Shown here: piece after piece, positions 26,405 to 35,369 of the stretch
How the letters are laid out: each line of letters starts with the position of its first letter
Numbering within the stretch: the stretch's first letter is position 1
Source of the DNA: Mesorhizobium sp. AR07
GTDB taxonomy: Bacteria; Pseudomonadota; Alphaproteobacteria; Rhizobiales; Rhizobiaceae
DNA length: 64,000 bases
Reading direction: 5' to 3'
Assembly: GCF_024746815.1 (NCBI RefSeq)
Contig: NZ_CP080525.1
Coordinates: forward strand, 2,294,001-2,358,000
Translations under genes and position numbers: made by a program
Notes under the pieces: generated by a model
Told to the model about the DNA's origin: nothing
What the model saw: the letters and a program-made list of their open reading frames with translations, nothing else
Database searches by the model: none

Positions 26405-27289
26405 TCATTGAGCCCGGGCCTCGGTCTGCTGCGAACCAGCGGCATGGCGCAGTTTCTCAGGATTGCGCGTGACGTAGATCGCCGTGATCTTGCTCTCCGC
26501 GACGTCCAAGGCGGTGGTTTGCAGCGTGCCGCCTTGTTCGAGGGTGACGAACCCGGCCAGGCCGTCGATGACGGCGTAGCGCAAGAGGCGCGATCTCTCC
26601 TGGCCGAACAGCCTGGCCAGTCGGGTCAGTAGGTCCATCACATCCTCCAGGCCCACCACGGCCGTGGCGATCGTTGCCACCTTGCCGCCGCCGTCGGCAT
26701 AGACCGCAACATCGCTTACCAACATGGCGCGCAGCGCCTGCAGATCGCCGTCTCGGGACGCGGCAAAGAAAGCCTCGGCCAATTCGAGGCCGCGTTGCCT
26801 TGGAGTGCGAAACCTGGTCCTTTCCGAGCGTACATGAACGCGGGCCCGGCTCGCAAGCTGGCGGCAAGCCGCCGGATCACGATCGATAGTCTCGGCGATT
26901 TCGCTGAAGCTCAGGCCAAACACGTCGTGCAACAGGAAGGCTGCGCGCTCCAAAGGGGTCAGCCGCTCGAGCGCGACCATCAGTGGCAAGGTGATGTCAT
27001 CCGCTTCGTCGAAGGCGCCTTCGAACACCGGTTCAGGCAGCCAAAGGCCGACGTAGTCTTCACGGCGCTTGCGCGCCGACTTCATGTGGTCCAGGCAAAG
27101 GCGCGTCACGACGCTGCGCAGGAAGGCTTCTGGTTCGCGGACCGCGGCGCGATCCGCGTCGATCCAACGCAGGAAGGCGTCCTGCACGATGTCCTCGGCG
27201 TCCGCGACCGAGGCCAGCATCCGGTAAGCCGCCCGCAGCAGCTTGGGCCTGAGCGGGTCAAACAACGCTGTGGGATCAAGATCGGTCAT
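26405..27289 (-). CDS. ECF41-family RNA polymerase sigma factor
   Basis: A 294-residue sigma factor: region 2 (about 8-75, AEDIVQDAFLRWIDAD), region 4 (about 110-165, ALERLTPLERAAFLLHDVFGLSFSEIA) and a SnoaL-like C-terminal extension (about 175-285). Three motifs mark the ECF41 group: WLPEP in the linker, DGGGK in the extension and NPEKL near the end. In this group the extension takes the place of an anti-sigma factor and modulates activity. The start is the ATG at 27289. A matching promoter lies about 60 bp upstream (27349-27375), so autoregulation is likely. It is cotranscribed with the flavodoxin-like gene. Confidence 0.92.
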   Translation of the reverse strand: MTDLDPTALFDPLRPKLLRAAYRMLASVADAEDIVQDAFLRWIDADRAAVREPEAFLRSVVTRLCLDHMKSARKRREDYVGLWLPEPVFEGAFDEADDITLPLMVALERLTPLERAAFLLHDVFGLSFSEIAETIDRDPAACRQLASRARVHVRSERTRFRTPRQRGLELAEAFFAASRDGDLQALRAMLVSDVAVYADGGGKVATIATAVVGLEDVMDLLTRLARLFGQERSRLLRYAVIDGLAGFVTLEQGGTLQTTALDVAESKITAIYVTRNPEKLRHAAGSQQTEARAQ

Positions 27290-27348
27290 GTCACGCTGGC
27301 CCTTAGTGTCTGTCAACCCGCCCCGTGCGGGTCGTCCTCTATAGATAT

Positions 27349-27375
27349 GACGAAATGCAGCAGCGGAACGTGACA
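27349..27375 (-). promoter_or_regulatory. ECF41-type promoter (autoregulatory)
   Basis: Minus strand TGTCACG (27375-27369), 16 bases, CGTC (27352-27349). It matches the published ECF41 consensus TGTCACA-N16-CGTC except for one base and lies about 60 bp upstream of the sigma factor start. Confidence 0.8.
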
Positions 27376-27796
27376 CGCCGCCAGCGCCCGGCAACGCAGA
27401 GCTGGAAGATTATTCGGCGCCGCTGTCGACGGCGAACCGCCAACGACCTGGGCCGCGGAGCGATCTGACACGATGACGAGGAGGCGGACGCTAGGCGATC
27501 CGCGGGCCTTGGAAGGTTCGGGCCAGGGCGGCGTCAGCCTGCAGCCAGCGATGACGGTGACGAACTGCGCATGGCGGCATGGCGCGATTTCGACGGCTCC
27601 CTGCTTATGGAGAAGCCGCCTGCAAATCCGGCAATCGCACTGAGCCTGGCAATGATGCGCGGCCAGTCGATGCATTTCGAATAGTGGTGAACGGGATAAC
27701 ACGGCCTCGTCTATCAATCGTGCTTGGCCACTCCAGGTCGCACGGCCAGATGGCCGAACGGCTGACAAGGCCACACCGCATCTGAGGAGAAAGACC

Positions 27797-27994
27797 ATGT
27801 CAGAAAAGCCACCCTATATGCCGACCGGCATTGGAATGGGCATGATGAGCGACGACGAGACCAAGGTCGGTGTTCTGATATTCGAAACGGCGCAAGGTAA
27901 CTTCGACTTCGCCGTCAATCTGCAGGCGGTCGATGTCCTCACCAAGGCAATCAATGAGATCGAGATGCATCTCCGCTCCGGCAGGACGCATTGA
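27797..27994 (+). CDS. Small conserved protein
   Basis: A 65-residue cytoplasmic protein with a Met/Gly-rich start (MPTGIGMGMMSDDETKVGVL) and a beta-helix tail (FAVNLQAVDVLTKAINEIE). GAGGAGAAAGACC gives a strong ribosome site. The following frameshifted gene starts directly after its stop (GTG at 27995). Function unknown. Confidence 0.7.
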   Translation: MSEKPPYMPTGIGMGMMSDDETKVGVLIFETAQGNFDFAVNLQAVDVLTKAINEIEMHLRSGRTH

Positions 27995-28164
27995 GTGTCC
28001 GACGATGTGCCAGATCAGAAAAAGCCGAAGCTGATCGTTGTCGTGGCGTTCGACCGGCGAGGATGGCGAACTGTTCACCGCATACGGCCCGACCGACCAG
28101 CAAAGCGAGGACCGCGCGATCCGCACGGCAAAGGCGCTGGCTTCAAACCACGTCGGTGTAAGGC
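27995..28164 (+). pseudogene. Frameshifted paralogue of the 24395 gene
   Basis: The first frame begins with GTG right after the previous stop and reads PKLIVVVAFDRRG; after a frameshift near 28058 the second frame gives GELFTAYGPTDQQSEDRAIR and then TAKALASNHVGV. The intact paralogue at 24395-24658 has PKLIVVTAFHRDETGDL, GPAEQQAEDRAIRTAK and AKHAGV in one frame. The C-terminal part is not recognisable. Confidence 0.75.
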
Positions 28165-28496
28165 TGACGCTCAGAGAGTTTGAGAACGGGAACCGGATAG
28201 GCTTGCACTGTGTCGCCGAGGGCGCCGGTCGTCGAACGGGTTCATCGCCGGCCAGTTCCGCCGCCCAAATGTCAGCCTTCACGCGACTTCACATTCGCAT
28301 CCACAACCCGCTTCAAGAGCATAAAGATCGCCGAAAGCGGGATGATCGGTCGCCACGTCATCTTCGACCACGCTTCAATGGCATTTTTCCACAGAGGCGG
28401 CATCTCAATTGGTACAATCGCTGCTTTCGTAATGCTTCCGAATTGCGCGCAATCATATCGGAGACTTAGAAGTCCTCATCCCATCCGAAACAGACG
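28165..28496. other. Gene-free stretch
   Basis: Nothing recognised. Confidence 0.4.
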
Positions 28497-30104
28497 TCAT
28501 TGGACCTGCCCAGGCAACATCGAAGCTGCGATTTTCTCCGCCACCATTATGATCGGCCCATTAATATTGGCGGAAGGTACACGCGGCAGGATTGACCCGT
28601 CGACGATACGCAAGCGTTCGATTCCGTGGACACGTCCAGCCCCGTCGGTGACGGCCAGGTCGTCCAAGCCCATGCGGCACGTGCTCGTGGGGTGATGTTC
28701 GGTATTGGCGACCGTCCTGAGCCAGCCGGCGATATCGATGTCGGCCGTCTTGATGCCTGGCGTGCCGACCGCCGGGCCACGGTAACGCGCCCACGCTGGC
28801 TGCTCCACCATCTCCAACGTTTTGCGAATGCCGGCCACCATTTCGGTGATGTCGCGCACGTCGGTCAGATAGTTGAATCGAATTGCCGGTTTGGCAGTTG
28901 GATCGGCGGATTTGAGCGATATCCTTCCGCGGCTATAAGGCCGCATCTGGCTGACAAAATATTGGAAGCCATCTGAAATCGTGACTTTCCCCGACTGGAA
29001 GTCGGCCAGGAAGGGCAGGAATTCGTGCTGCATGTTGAAATAGGCAATATCTTCACTGCTTTTGAAGAAGGCACCGACTTCGAAGAAATTCGTCGCACCC
29101 AGGCCGGACTTGAACAGCAGCCATTCCAGGCCGAGTTTCACGCGCCCGACCATGTTAAGTTGACGTCGGATCGAGACGCCTTTCGTCGATTGGAAACGCA
29201 AGGGAGCGACCACATGGTCTTGAAGGTCCGCGCCCACGCCTGGCAGATTGGCCAAGGGTGAGATTCCGTGAGACCGAAGATGCTCCCGGTCGCCAACGCC
29301 GGAAAGCATCAGCAGATGTGGAGAGCCTACAGTGCCCGCGGAGAGGATGACTTCACGCGCAGCACGGATTTGCATTTTCCCACCGCGGCGAGACAGCGTG
29401 ACGCCAGCGGCAACCTTGCCTTCAAAATCGATACGCTCGACAAGGCAATCCGTCATAACTGTCAGGTTCCGCCGTGACGCGGCTGGCTTGAGATAGGCGA
29501 GGCTCGTGCTGCAGCGCACGCCGTCCCGGATAGTCGCCTGCGTGATGTGAACGCCTTCCTGGCCGCCGCTGTTATAGTCACCGGCATCGCGCAGACCGAA
29601 CTCCTGGCCAGCCTCGAGGAACGATTTGTAAAGAGGGTGCTCCGCCTTGCTGCGAACAACGGAAATAGGCCCCGATCCGCCCCGCAGGGGGTCACGACCA
29701 CCTTCGAAGGTCTCCATCTTGCGGAAATAGGGCAGGCAGTCCTTGAAGTCCCAACCCTCGATGCCGAAGTCGCGCCAGCCGTCATAATCCTGGTGGCTGC
29801 CCCGCACGAACACCATGCCATTGATGGAGGAACTGCCCCCAAGGCAGCGGCCGCGAGCCTGGCCGATGCTTCGGCCATGAAGCTCGGCCTCGGGCTCGCT
29901 CTCGAACTTCCAATTGTAGACGTCACTCTCGATCGGAAATGTCAGTGCTGCTGGCATCCGAATGGTAATGCTTCCATCGGATGGGCCGGCCTCGACCAGG
30001 CAGACTTCGATCGAAGGGTCTTCGGTCAGTCGGCTGGCAAGAACGCAACCCGCCGATCCGGCCCCGACGATGACATAGTCGAATTCGACTTTTGTGCGGC
30101 TCAT
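28497..30104 (-). CDS. GMC family oxidoreductase (choline/alcohol dehydrogenase-like)
   Basis: A 535-residue FAD enzyme: DYVIVGAGSAGCVLASRLTE (FAD-binding, residues 9-28), GRCLGGSSSINGMVFVRG (GMC signature 1, about 84-101), GTVGSPHLLMLSGVG (signature 2, about 255-269), the catalytic His in NTEHHPTSTCRMG near 475 and the C-terminal DGSILPRVPSANINGP. It oxidises a primary alcohol group. It is close to BetA-like proteins in length, but its specificity is not readable. It is 184 bp downstream of the APC permease gene on the same strand and probably in its operon. Confidence 0.9.
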   Translation of the reverse strand: MSRTKVEFDYVIVGAGSAGCVLASRLTEDPSIEVCLVEAGPSDGSITIRMPAALTFPIESDVYNWKFESEPEAELHGRSIGQARGRCLGGSSSINGMVFVRGSHQDYDGWRDFGIEGWDFKDCLPYFRKMETFEGGRDPLRGGSGPISVVRSKAEHPLYKSFLEAGQEFGLRDAGDYNSGGQEGVHITQATIRDGVRCSTSLAYLKPAASRRNLTVMTDCLVERIDFEGKVAAGVTLSRRGGKMQIRAAREVILSAGTVGSPHLLMLSGVGDREHLRSHGISPLANLPGVGADLQDHVVAPLRFQSTKGVSIRRQLNMVGRVKLGLEWLLFKSGLGATNFFEVGAFFKSSEDIAYFNMQHEFLPFLADFQSGKVTISDGFQYFVSQMRPYSRGRISLKSADPTAKPAIRFNYLTDVRDITEMVAGIRKTLEMVEQPAWARYRGPAVGTPGIKTADIDIAGWLRTVANTEHHPTSTCRMGLDDLAVTDGAGRVHGIERLRIVDGSILPRVPSANINGPIIMVAEKIAASMLPGQVQ

Positions 30105-30288
30105 GTACTATCCCATCCGGCAGGTACCGATGAATGCATGGCAACCCGCGCTATTGATCCCGTCTAAAGTTCGTGGCGTTCAGAGGTTCCGTTTCTTCTG
30201 ACCAGCAGCGGAGCCTTGTGACTCGGCCTCTCATTTGCATTCGGTTGGGCGCTCGGCGCGCCCAACCCGTTATCGTAGGGGCGATCGC

Positions 30289-31758
30289 TCAGCGCTGCAT
30301 GACCGGATTGGCCGGCGACGCACTTTGAAGGGCAGCCGTGGGTTGGGGTTCGGTGCCAACCACATATTGCGACAAGGTCTTCCAGCCAGTGCGGGAACTG
30401 GCGTGCAGCCGCCACAAGACCAGCAGCCCCGAGGCCAGCAAGGCAGCCGCGATGGCGGGGGCGTAGCCGACTGGCGGGTCCGGCAGCGGCACGAGCGAGT
30501 AGTAAAGAACAAGGAAAAGCGCGACGGTCGAGATGATGGGGAATATGATGTGGATGAGCACGTTCAGTTCTCGCCGCGCCGTTGTCAGGAAGAACCGGGC
30601 CACGCCGATGTTGCCCATCAGGTAGACGAAGACATAGATGATCGTGCCAAGCGTTCCCAGCATGAAGAACGACTGATCGGGCCCAACGAGGGTTCCAACG
30701 CCCAGACCAACCCCAATTGCCAGGACCGACTGCGCCAGGACGGCAGTGTGAGGCGTGCGATACTGCGGGTGAATCTTGTTAAGCCAGGACGGAAGCGCCT
30801 CGGCGCGGGCCATGGCGTACCAATTGCGTGTGGAATCCACCGTGCATGCGATGCAGACCGCGATGCCGGAATTCAGCAACGCGAGGAGGACAAGCACCCA
30901 GCCATTACCCCAGAGACGCTGCGCGACAACAAACGCCGGGTTTTCCGTCGCGTTTCCCAAATCAGTCAGATTCTGGGTGCCCCAGCCGATTTGAAGGCCC
31001 CACGCGCAGAAAACGTAATACACGCCTAGCAGGATGACCGAGCCGATGATGGCCCGAGGGATCACAGTCCGCGGGCTGCGGGCCTCCTCTGCCACCGCAG
31101 CCGCCCCCTCCCAGCCCGTGAAGGCGAAGATCGAAAGCACGACGGCCAGATAGAAGCCGTGCAGGTTCGTGCTGCTGGCCGGATTGAAACCGCTGAACGA
31201 GATACCGCCAGGTCCTGGTGAAATCAGGCCGGAGATCGCAAGCGCGAGGACGATCAGCATCTCGATGATCGACAGGATCGTCAGCATCTTGCCGGAGACC
31301 TTGATCCCCCGATAGCCGATGTATCCAACCAGAAGGAGGATGGCCAGCGTCGTGATCTGCCAGGGCAGATTGAAACCATAGTGCTGCTGCAGCTCCGTTT
31401 GCAGAACGAAGCCGGTATAGGACGCGAGGCCGCCTGGGATGATTGCGACAAACCAGGAGTAGAGCCATCCGACCAGGAAGCCGGAATGCGGGCCTACGGT
31501 GGCGCTGACGTAAGTGTAGAAGCCGCCGGCCGACGGCAGATGCCGGCCGAGTTGCGCAAGGGAAATCGCGACCACCAGGCCGATCACGAATGCGGCGATA
31601 TAGGTGGATGGGGCACCGAGGCCCGCTTGCTGCGTATTGAACCCGATTGTCGTGAGCACGCCAACCGCTGGTGCAATCTGGGCGATGCTTTGCATGAGCA
31701 CCGTTGTCAGGCCGACCGAGTCTCGTTGCAGGCCTTCGTCTGAATGGTCCTTGACCAT
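30289..31758 (-). CDS. APC family amino acid/polyamine permease
   Basis: A 489-residue inner-membrane transporter with about 12 spans; the first segments carry the APC motif GLTTVLMQSIAQIAPAVG and PSTYIAAFVIGLVVAISLAQ. GWEGAAAVAEEARSPRTVIP near residue 215 is the family signature. It should import an amino acid, amine or amino alcohol. The start at 31758 has AAGGGGAAT before it. It is divergent from the DeoR-type regulator and its control region carries the palindrome TGCACGAAATCGTGCA at 31839. Confidence 0.88.
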   Translation of the reverse strand: MVKDHSDEGLQRDSVGLTTVLMQSIAQIAPAVGVLTTIGFNTQQAGLGAPSTYIAAFVIGLVVAISLAQLGRHLPSAGGFYTYVSATVGPHSGFLVGWLYSWFVAIIPGGLASYTGFVLQTELQQHYGFNLPWQITTLAILLLVGYIGYRGIKVSGKMLTILSIIEMLIVLALAISGLISPGPGGISFSGFNPASSTNLHGFYLAVVLSIFAFTGWEGAAAVAEEARSPRTVIPRAIIGSVILLGVYYVFCAWGLQIGWGTQNLTDLGNATENPAFVVAQRLWGNGWVLVLLALLNSGIAVCIACTVDSTRNWYAMARAEALPSWLNKIHPQYRTPHTAVLAQSVLAIGVGLGVGTLVGPDQSFFMLGTLGTIIYVFVYLMGNIGVARFFLTTARRELNVLIHIIFPIISTVALFLVLYYSLVPLPDPPVGYAPAIAAALLASGLLVLWRLHASSRTGWKTLSQYVVGTEPQPTAALQSASPANPVMQR

Positions 31759-31838
31759 GCGATTCCCCTTTTTTGTTTTATGACGAATGGTGCGGGGCAG
31801 CGTCTTACGGATACATATCCCGCGGCTAATAACTATAT

Positions 31839-31854
31839 TGCACGAAATCGTGCA
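31839..31854. promoter_or_regulatory. DeoR operator, palindromic
   Basis: TGCACGAAATCGTGCA is a perfect inverted repeat (TGCACGA, AA, TCGTGCA). It lies between the divergent APC permease and deoR-type genes. Confidence 0.7.
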
Positions 31855-31868
31855 GTCAAGGCGCAATA

Positions 31869-31890
31869 TCGTGCACATCCGGTTGCACGA
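31869..31890. promoter_or_regulatory. Two DeoR operator half-sites
   Basis: TCGTGCA at 31869-31875 and TGCACGA at 31884-31890 repeat the two half-sites of the palindrome at 31839, facing away from each other. Confidence 0.6.
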
Positions 31891-31944
31891 ATTGTCCATT
31901 CCGGCTACGGTGGGCCTGGTGCAATTTTCATAAGATCGGGAATC

Positions 31945-32703
31945 ATGAATACTTCGGAGAGGCGCCGTGCCCTGCTGCAGCGCGCGCGTGAAATGGGATA
32001 TGTCGATGCCGGATCGCTTGCCCATGTCTTTGGCGTCGACAGCTCAACGATCCGCCGGGACCTCGCACAGCTCACACGGGCGGGTCTCATCCGGCGCACG
32101 CACGGCGGCGTCCTGCCAGCAGATCCGGGAACCGTCATCGATACACCCTACGCCGTGCGCCAGAATGAAAACCTCGAAGCCAAGCAGGCGATCGCACGCG
32201 CTGCGGTCGACCTCGTGCAAGACGGTCAGATCGTCATCCTCGACAATGGCTCGACGACATATCAGGTCGCCAGCGAACTGCGGCGACGTCGTAATTTGAC
32301 TATTATTACCAATGACTTGCTCGTCGGCGTCAGAACCGCAGGGCATCCCACCAATCGTCTCCACATGACGGGGGGCGTGCTGCTCGACACCGTGTACACG
32401 CTGGTCGGCCCTGCCGCAGTTGCGGCATTCGATGGACTTCACGCGGATTGGGCGTTTCTGGGAGCCGAAAGCATCGATGCAGAGGCAGGCGTGACCAACA
32501 TCAACGTCGTCGAAATCCCGATCAAGCACGCGATGATGGCAGCGGCGGCAAAAACGGTTTTCGTTGCCGACAGTACGAAATTCGGCCGCCGATCTTTTGC
32601 CACGGTTTGTCAACTGAGCCAGGCAGACCTCATCCTCACCGACGACGGGTTGGCCATTGAGAGGCGGCCGGCATTTGGGACAAAGCTGCGTTGCGTGCAC
32701 TGA
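31945..32703 (+). CDS. DeoR family transcriptional regulator
   Basis: A 252-residue repressor: N-terminal helix-turn-helix (LAHVFGVDSSTIRRDLAQLTRAGLI, about 26-50, followed by RTHGGVL) and a DeoR C-terminal sensor domain (DGQIVILDNGSTTYQVASEL, then TIITNDL, and GAESIDAEAGVTN). DeoR proteins sense phosphorylated sugars. The ATG at 31945 is chosen because the family begins there. The repeat boxes in its own control region and before 32801 suggest that it represses itself, the APC/GMC genes and the SIS/kinase genes. Clear family; effector unknown. Confidence 0.9.
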   Translation: MNTSERRRALLQRAREMGYVDAGSLAHVFGVDSSTIRRDLAQLTRAGLIRRTHGGVLPADPGTVIDTPYAVRQNENLEAKQAIARAAVDLVQDGQIVILDNGSTTYQVASELRRRRNLTIITNDLLVGVRTAGHPTNRLHMTGGVLLDTVYTLVGPAAVAAFDGLHADWAFLGAESIDAEAGVTNINVVEIPIKHAMMAAAAKTVFVADSTKFGRRSFATVCQLSQADLILTDDGLAIERRPAFGTKLRCVH

Positions 32704-32725
32704 AATGACTCTCTGCATGGGGGAT

Positions 32726-32749
32726 TGCACGAAAGTGTGCAATCGTGCA
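32726..32749. promoter_or_regulatory. DeoR operator before the SIS gene
   Basis: TGCACGA (32726-32732) is followed by GTGTGCA (32735-32741) and then TCGTGCA (32743-32749), giving one imperfect and one direct half-site pair. These are the same boxes as at 31839-31890. Confidence 0.65.
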
Positions 32750-32800
32750 TAGAAATGGAGCAGGCGTTCCCGCGCCATTGTTCCACTGAGAGACTTCCCC

Positions 32801-33841
32801 ATGACCCTGCCCATGATCGCCGGCTTCGAACAAGACATACTCGATCAGCCGGATGCCCTTGCATCCTTCGCCTCCAGGCCCTTGCCGACAGGTATTGCGT
32901 CACTCGATTTGACGCAGTTCGATCGCATCATCATGACCGGCATGGGGTCGTCCGACTATGTAACGATCCCGCTCGAACTTTTGCTCGCTCGCCGCGGCAT
33001 GCCGATCTGGCGCTTGCAGACGAGCCGGCTCCTGGAAACCCTGGAGATGATCACGGATCGGACATTGCTCTGGATCACCTCCCAATCAGGCCGCAGCGGT
33101 GAAGTCGTGGCGTTGCTCGACCGATTGTCGGCGGGCCGCAGAGCCATTGTCGTGGCGGTGACGAATGACCCCGAAAGCCCGCTAGCACGCGCTGCCGATC
33201 ACGTCATCGAACTCCATTGCGGCAAGGAAGCGACTGTAAGCAGCAAAAGCTACCTCAACACGCTGGCGGTGATACATAGGGTTTGCGCCCGTGTGGAGGG
33301 TCGCGCGGACGAGGCGGCAGTCAACGATGTCCGGACCTTGGCCGGCGAACTGCGCACCGCCATCGAGGCGCCGCCAAGGATCATCTCGGTCGTGGCGGAG
33401 CGAGCACTGGCAGCTTCAAATCCGCGGTTCGCCCTGATCGGCTCTGGGCCCGATGCTGCGACGGCCCTTACCGGCGCCCTGATCCTCAAGGAAGCCTCCA
33501 AAGTCGCGGCGGAGGGGTATATCGGCGGCGCCTTCCGACACGGGCCGCTGGAACTGGCAGGCCCCGGGCTTACCGCATTCCTGTTCGGGTCGGGCACGGA
33601 CGAGGACCTAACCCTTCGCCAACTCGTGCAGGATCTTTCCAAGACTGGCAGCACCGTGGTCACCATCACACCGCGCAACTACGACGGAGCCGAGCACATT
33701 GCGATACCGTCGCATCCTGTATGCAGCCGTATGGCGCACGCCATGATCGTCGTGCAGCATCTCAGCGTCAGCCTTGCACGGCAAGCCGGTTTCGTACCAG
33801 GTGAATTTCGCTACGGCCAGAAGATTACGGCACTGCTGTGA
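32801..33841 (+). CDS. Double SIS-domain sugar-phosphate isomerase/deaminase (AgaS/GlmS-like)
   Basis: A 346-residue cytoplasmic protein with two SIS domains, the first at about 30-170 (IIMTGMGSSDYVTIPLELL, then ITSQSGRSGEVVALLDRL) and the second at about 195-335 (NPRFALIGSGPDAATALTGA, then LKEASKVAAEGYIGGAFRHG with the catalytic Glu). It lacks the N-terminal glutaminase of GlmS. Members deaminate or isomerise amino-sugar phosphates. The gene is 97 bp downstream of deoR and overlaps the start of a sugar kinase by GTGA, so together they fit breakdown of an N-acetylated or amino sugar. Confidence 0.88.
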   Translation: MTLPMIAGFEQDILDQPDALASFASRPLPTGIASLDLTQFDRIIMTGMGSSDYVTIPLELLLARRGMPIWRLQTSRLLETLEMITDRTLLWITSQSGRSGEVVALLDRLSAGRRAIVVAVTNDPESPLARAADHVIELHCGKEATVSSKSYLNTLAVIHRVCARVEGRADEAAVNDVRTLAGELRTAIEAPPRIISVVAERALAASNPRFALIGSGPDAATALTGALILKEASKVAAEGYIGGAFRHGPLELAGPGLTAFLFGSGTDEDLTLRQLVQDLSKTGSTVVTITPRNYDGAEHIAIPSHPVCSRMAHAMIVVQHLSVSLARQAGFVPGEFRYGQKITALL

Positions 33842-34285
33842 GTGTGGTTTTCGCAGGTGTCGACCTTGGCGGAACAGGGAGCCGCTTCGTCGCGCTGGGG
33901 CCGCACGGCGTTCTTGCGTCGAGTGTCTTGAAGACCTCGGAACTTGGCGCGGGGGACCTTGAGACGAGGCTGAAGCGCTTGGTCGGCACTATCCGTGATC
34001 TGGTGCCTCGAGGGGGCACTTTGGCTGGCGTTGGGATCGGTGCAACCGGACCGGTTGATCGGGCGGGGCCTGTCGATTCTTCACGCCCATTACATGCCCC
34101 GCGTTACCGTGTTGGGTGGGAGCGCGGCAGCCTATCTTCACCTGTTCGAGGAAAAGCTGCACAGGGCCATGGAGAGAACTCCAGCCTTCACTGTCGATTC
34201 GGTAATACATGTCGCTGCCCTGGGCGACGAAGCTGGAGCAATAGGCGCCGCCTTGATTGCACAAGACCTATTGGCGAAGGGCTAG
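33838..34285 (+). pseudogene. Sugar kinase (BadF/ROK, N-acetylglucosamine-kinase-like) with internal deletion
   Basis: The 5' part (GTG at 33838, overlapping the SIS stop codon) encodes the phosphate-1 loop AGVDLGGTGSRFVALG and GVGIGATGPVDRAG, the first 75 residues of a BadF/ROK-type kinase. From about 34060 a different frame encodes the C-terminal end: HAHYMPRVTVLGGSAAAYLH and VIHVAALGDEAGAIGAALIA. Kinases of this type have about 300 residues; here only about 150 are coded, so about 450 bp including the adenosine motif are lost. It is the third gene of the SIS operon and can no longer work. Confidence 0.8.
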
Positions 34286-34863
34286 TGATCGGCCGTCAGT
34301 CGTGGAAGCCGAAGACTTCGGATCGCGAGGGGCTTGCTATGGCACTTGATTTTCACTGGCTTTTTCGTCTGGTCCCGCTCGATAACCCACGGATATTCTG
34401 GATCATGATCGAGCGCGCTTCGATCTAAACTTCTTTGATTGAGGGCTTACGAGATGTGCTTTGGCCCTGCCCACCGTCCTGCAATGGGTGGTGGAAAGCA
34501 AATGTACCCGCTTTGCCCACGGCGTTGCTGCGAGGGCAAGAATGCCCCGCCCGGCCCCCCCCCACAGCTTTCGACAAACCTTCTGAACGCTCAAGATATG
34601 GCAGGGTGGGGCAACCGCGACCTCAGCGGCGGCACCAGCATTGTCCGCTTTTGGTACGCGGGCAAGTCGGCCGTAATGACCGAGATAAAGGCGCGAAGCA
34701 GCCATTCGGTATAAGATAAATGCCCTTCGGCGAGTGGCTGAGCCAGCTCTTAGGAACTGCTGAGACCGAAAGCCGACATGTAAATCTCTGGGCGCCGAGA
34801 AACAAAGAATTTTCATCGGTGATCGTGCGGTCTGCTGAGACGCAAGCCGCAGGATCAGCAGGC
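34286..34863. other. Gene-free stretch
   Basis: Short open frames without any recognisable motif; no terminator or repeat seen. Confidence 0.4.
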
Positions 34864-35250
34864 TCATCCTCTGCTGCCAAGCTGCCGGACGGCCGCCTCG
34901 GCCGTATCCTCTGGGCGCGTATTGAACGCGATTACTGCTTTCGGCGCTGCTCGATGAATCGTGTTGACCACTATCTCGAACAACGGCAGACTCTTCGGCG
35001 GTATCCTGAGACCGCCTCCGACCACGACGCAGTCGTAGGACGTGCTCTCCAGCTGCTTCTCGAGCATCTCCCTGCCGACCTCATCCGGGGTGATCATGCA
35101 AGTGTCGCCGTGCCAGCCACGCTCCTCAATATTATTGACCGCGACGGCAATGCCGGCATTGATCTTCTCAGCGTTGAAGCCCGGCGGCAGCGACGGGTCC
35201 GAAAAATCGACGGTTTCGGGTTTTTGCCCGACGAACAAGATTTTGGTCAC
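34864..35250 (-). CDS. Conserved Rossmann-like hypothetical protein
   Basis: A 128-residue cytoplasmic protein with VTKILFVGQKPETVDFSDPS at the start, SYDCVVVGGGLRIPPKSLPL near 85 and IHRAAPKAVIAFNTRPEDTA, suggesting an alpha/beta fold with a VVVGGG loop. I recognise it as a recurrent small protein of proteobacteria but not its function. GTG at 35250 with GGAGAA upstream is the likely start. It lies downstream of the NmrA-like gene with a 119-bp gap. Confidence 0.7.
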   Translation of the reverse strand: MTKILFVGQKPETVDFSDPSLPPGFNAEKINAGIAVAVNNIEERGWHGDTCMITPDEVGREMLEKQLESTSYDCVVVGGGLRIPPKSLPLFEIVVNTIHRAAPKAVIAFNTRPEDTAEAAVRQLGSRG

Positions 35251-35369
35251 TTTGTTTCTCCTTTTGGGGCGGCCACACCATCGTGGCGCCATGTGTCGAA
35301 ATCAGAGGTCGAGATTATGCCGTAGGAATGCGCCGATCAGCTCGAGCGCCTCGCGCGCGGCGGGTTCTC

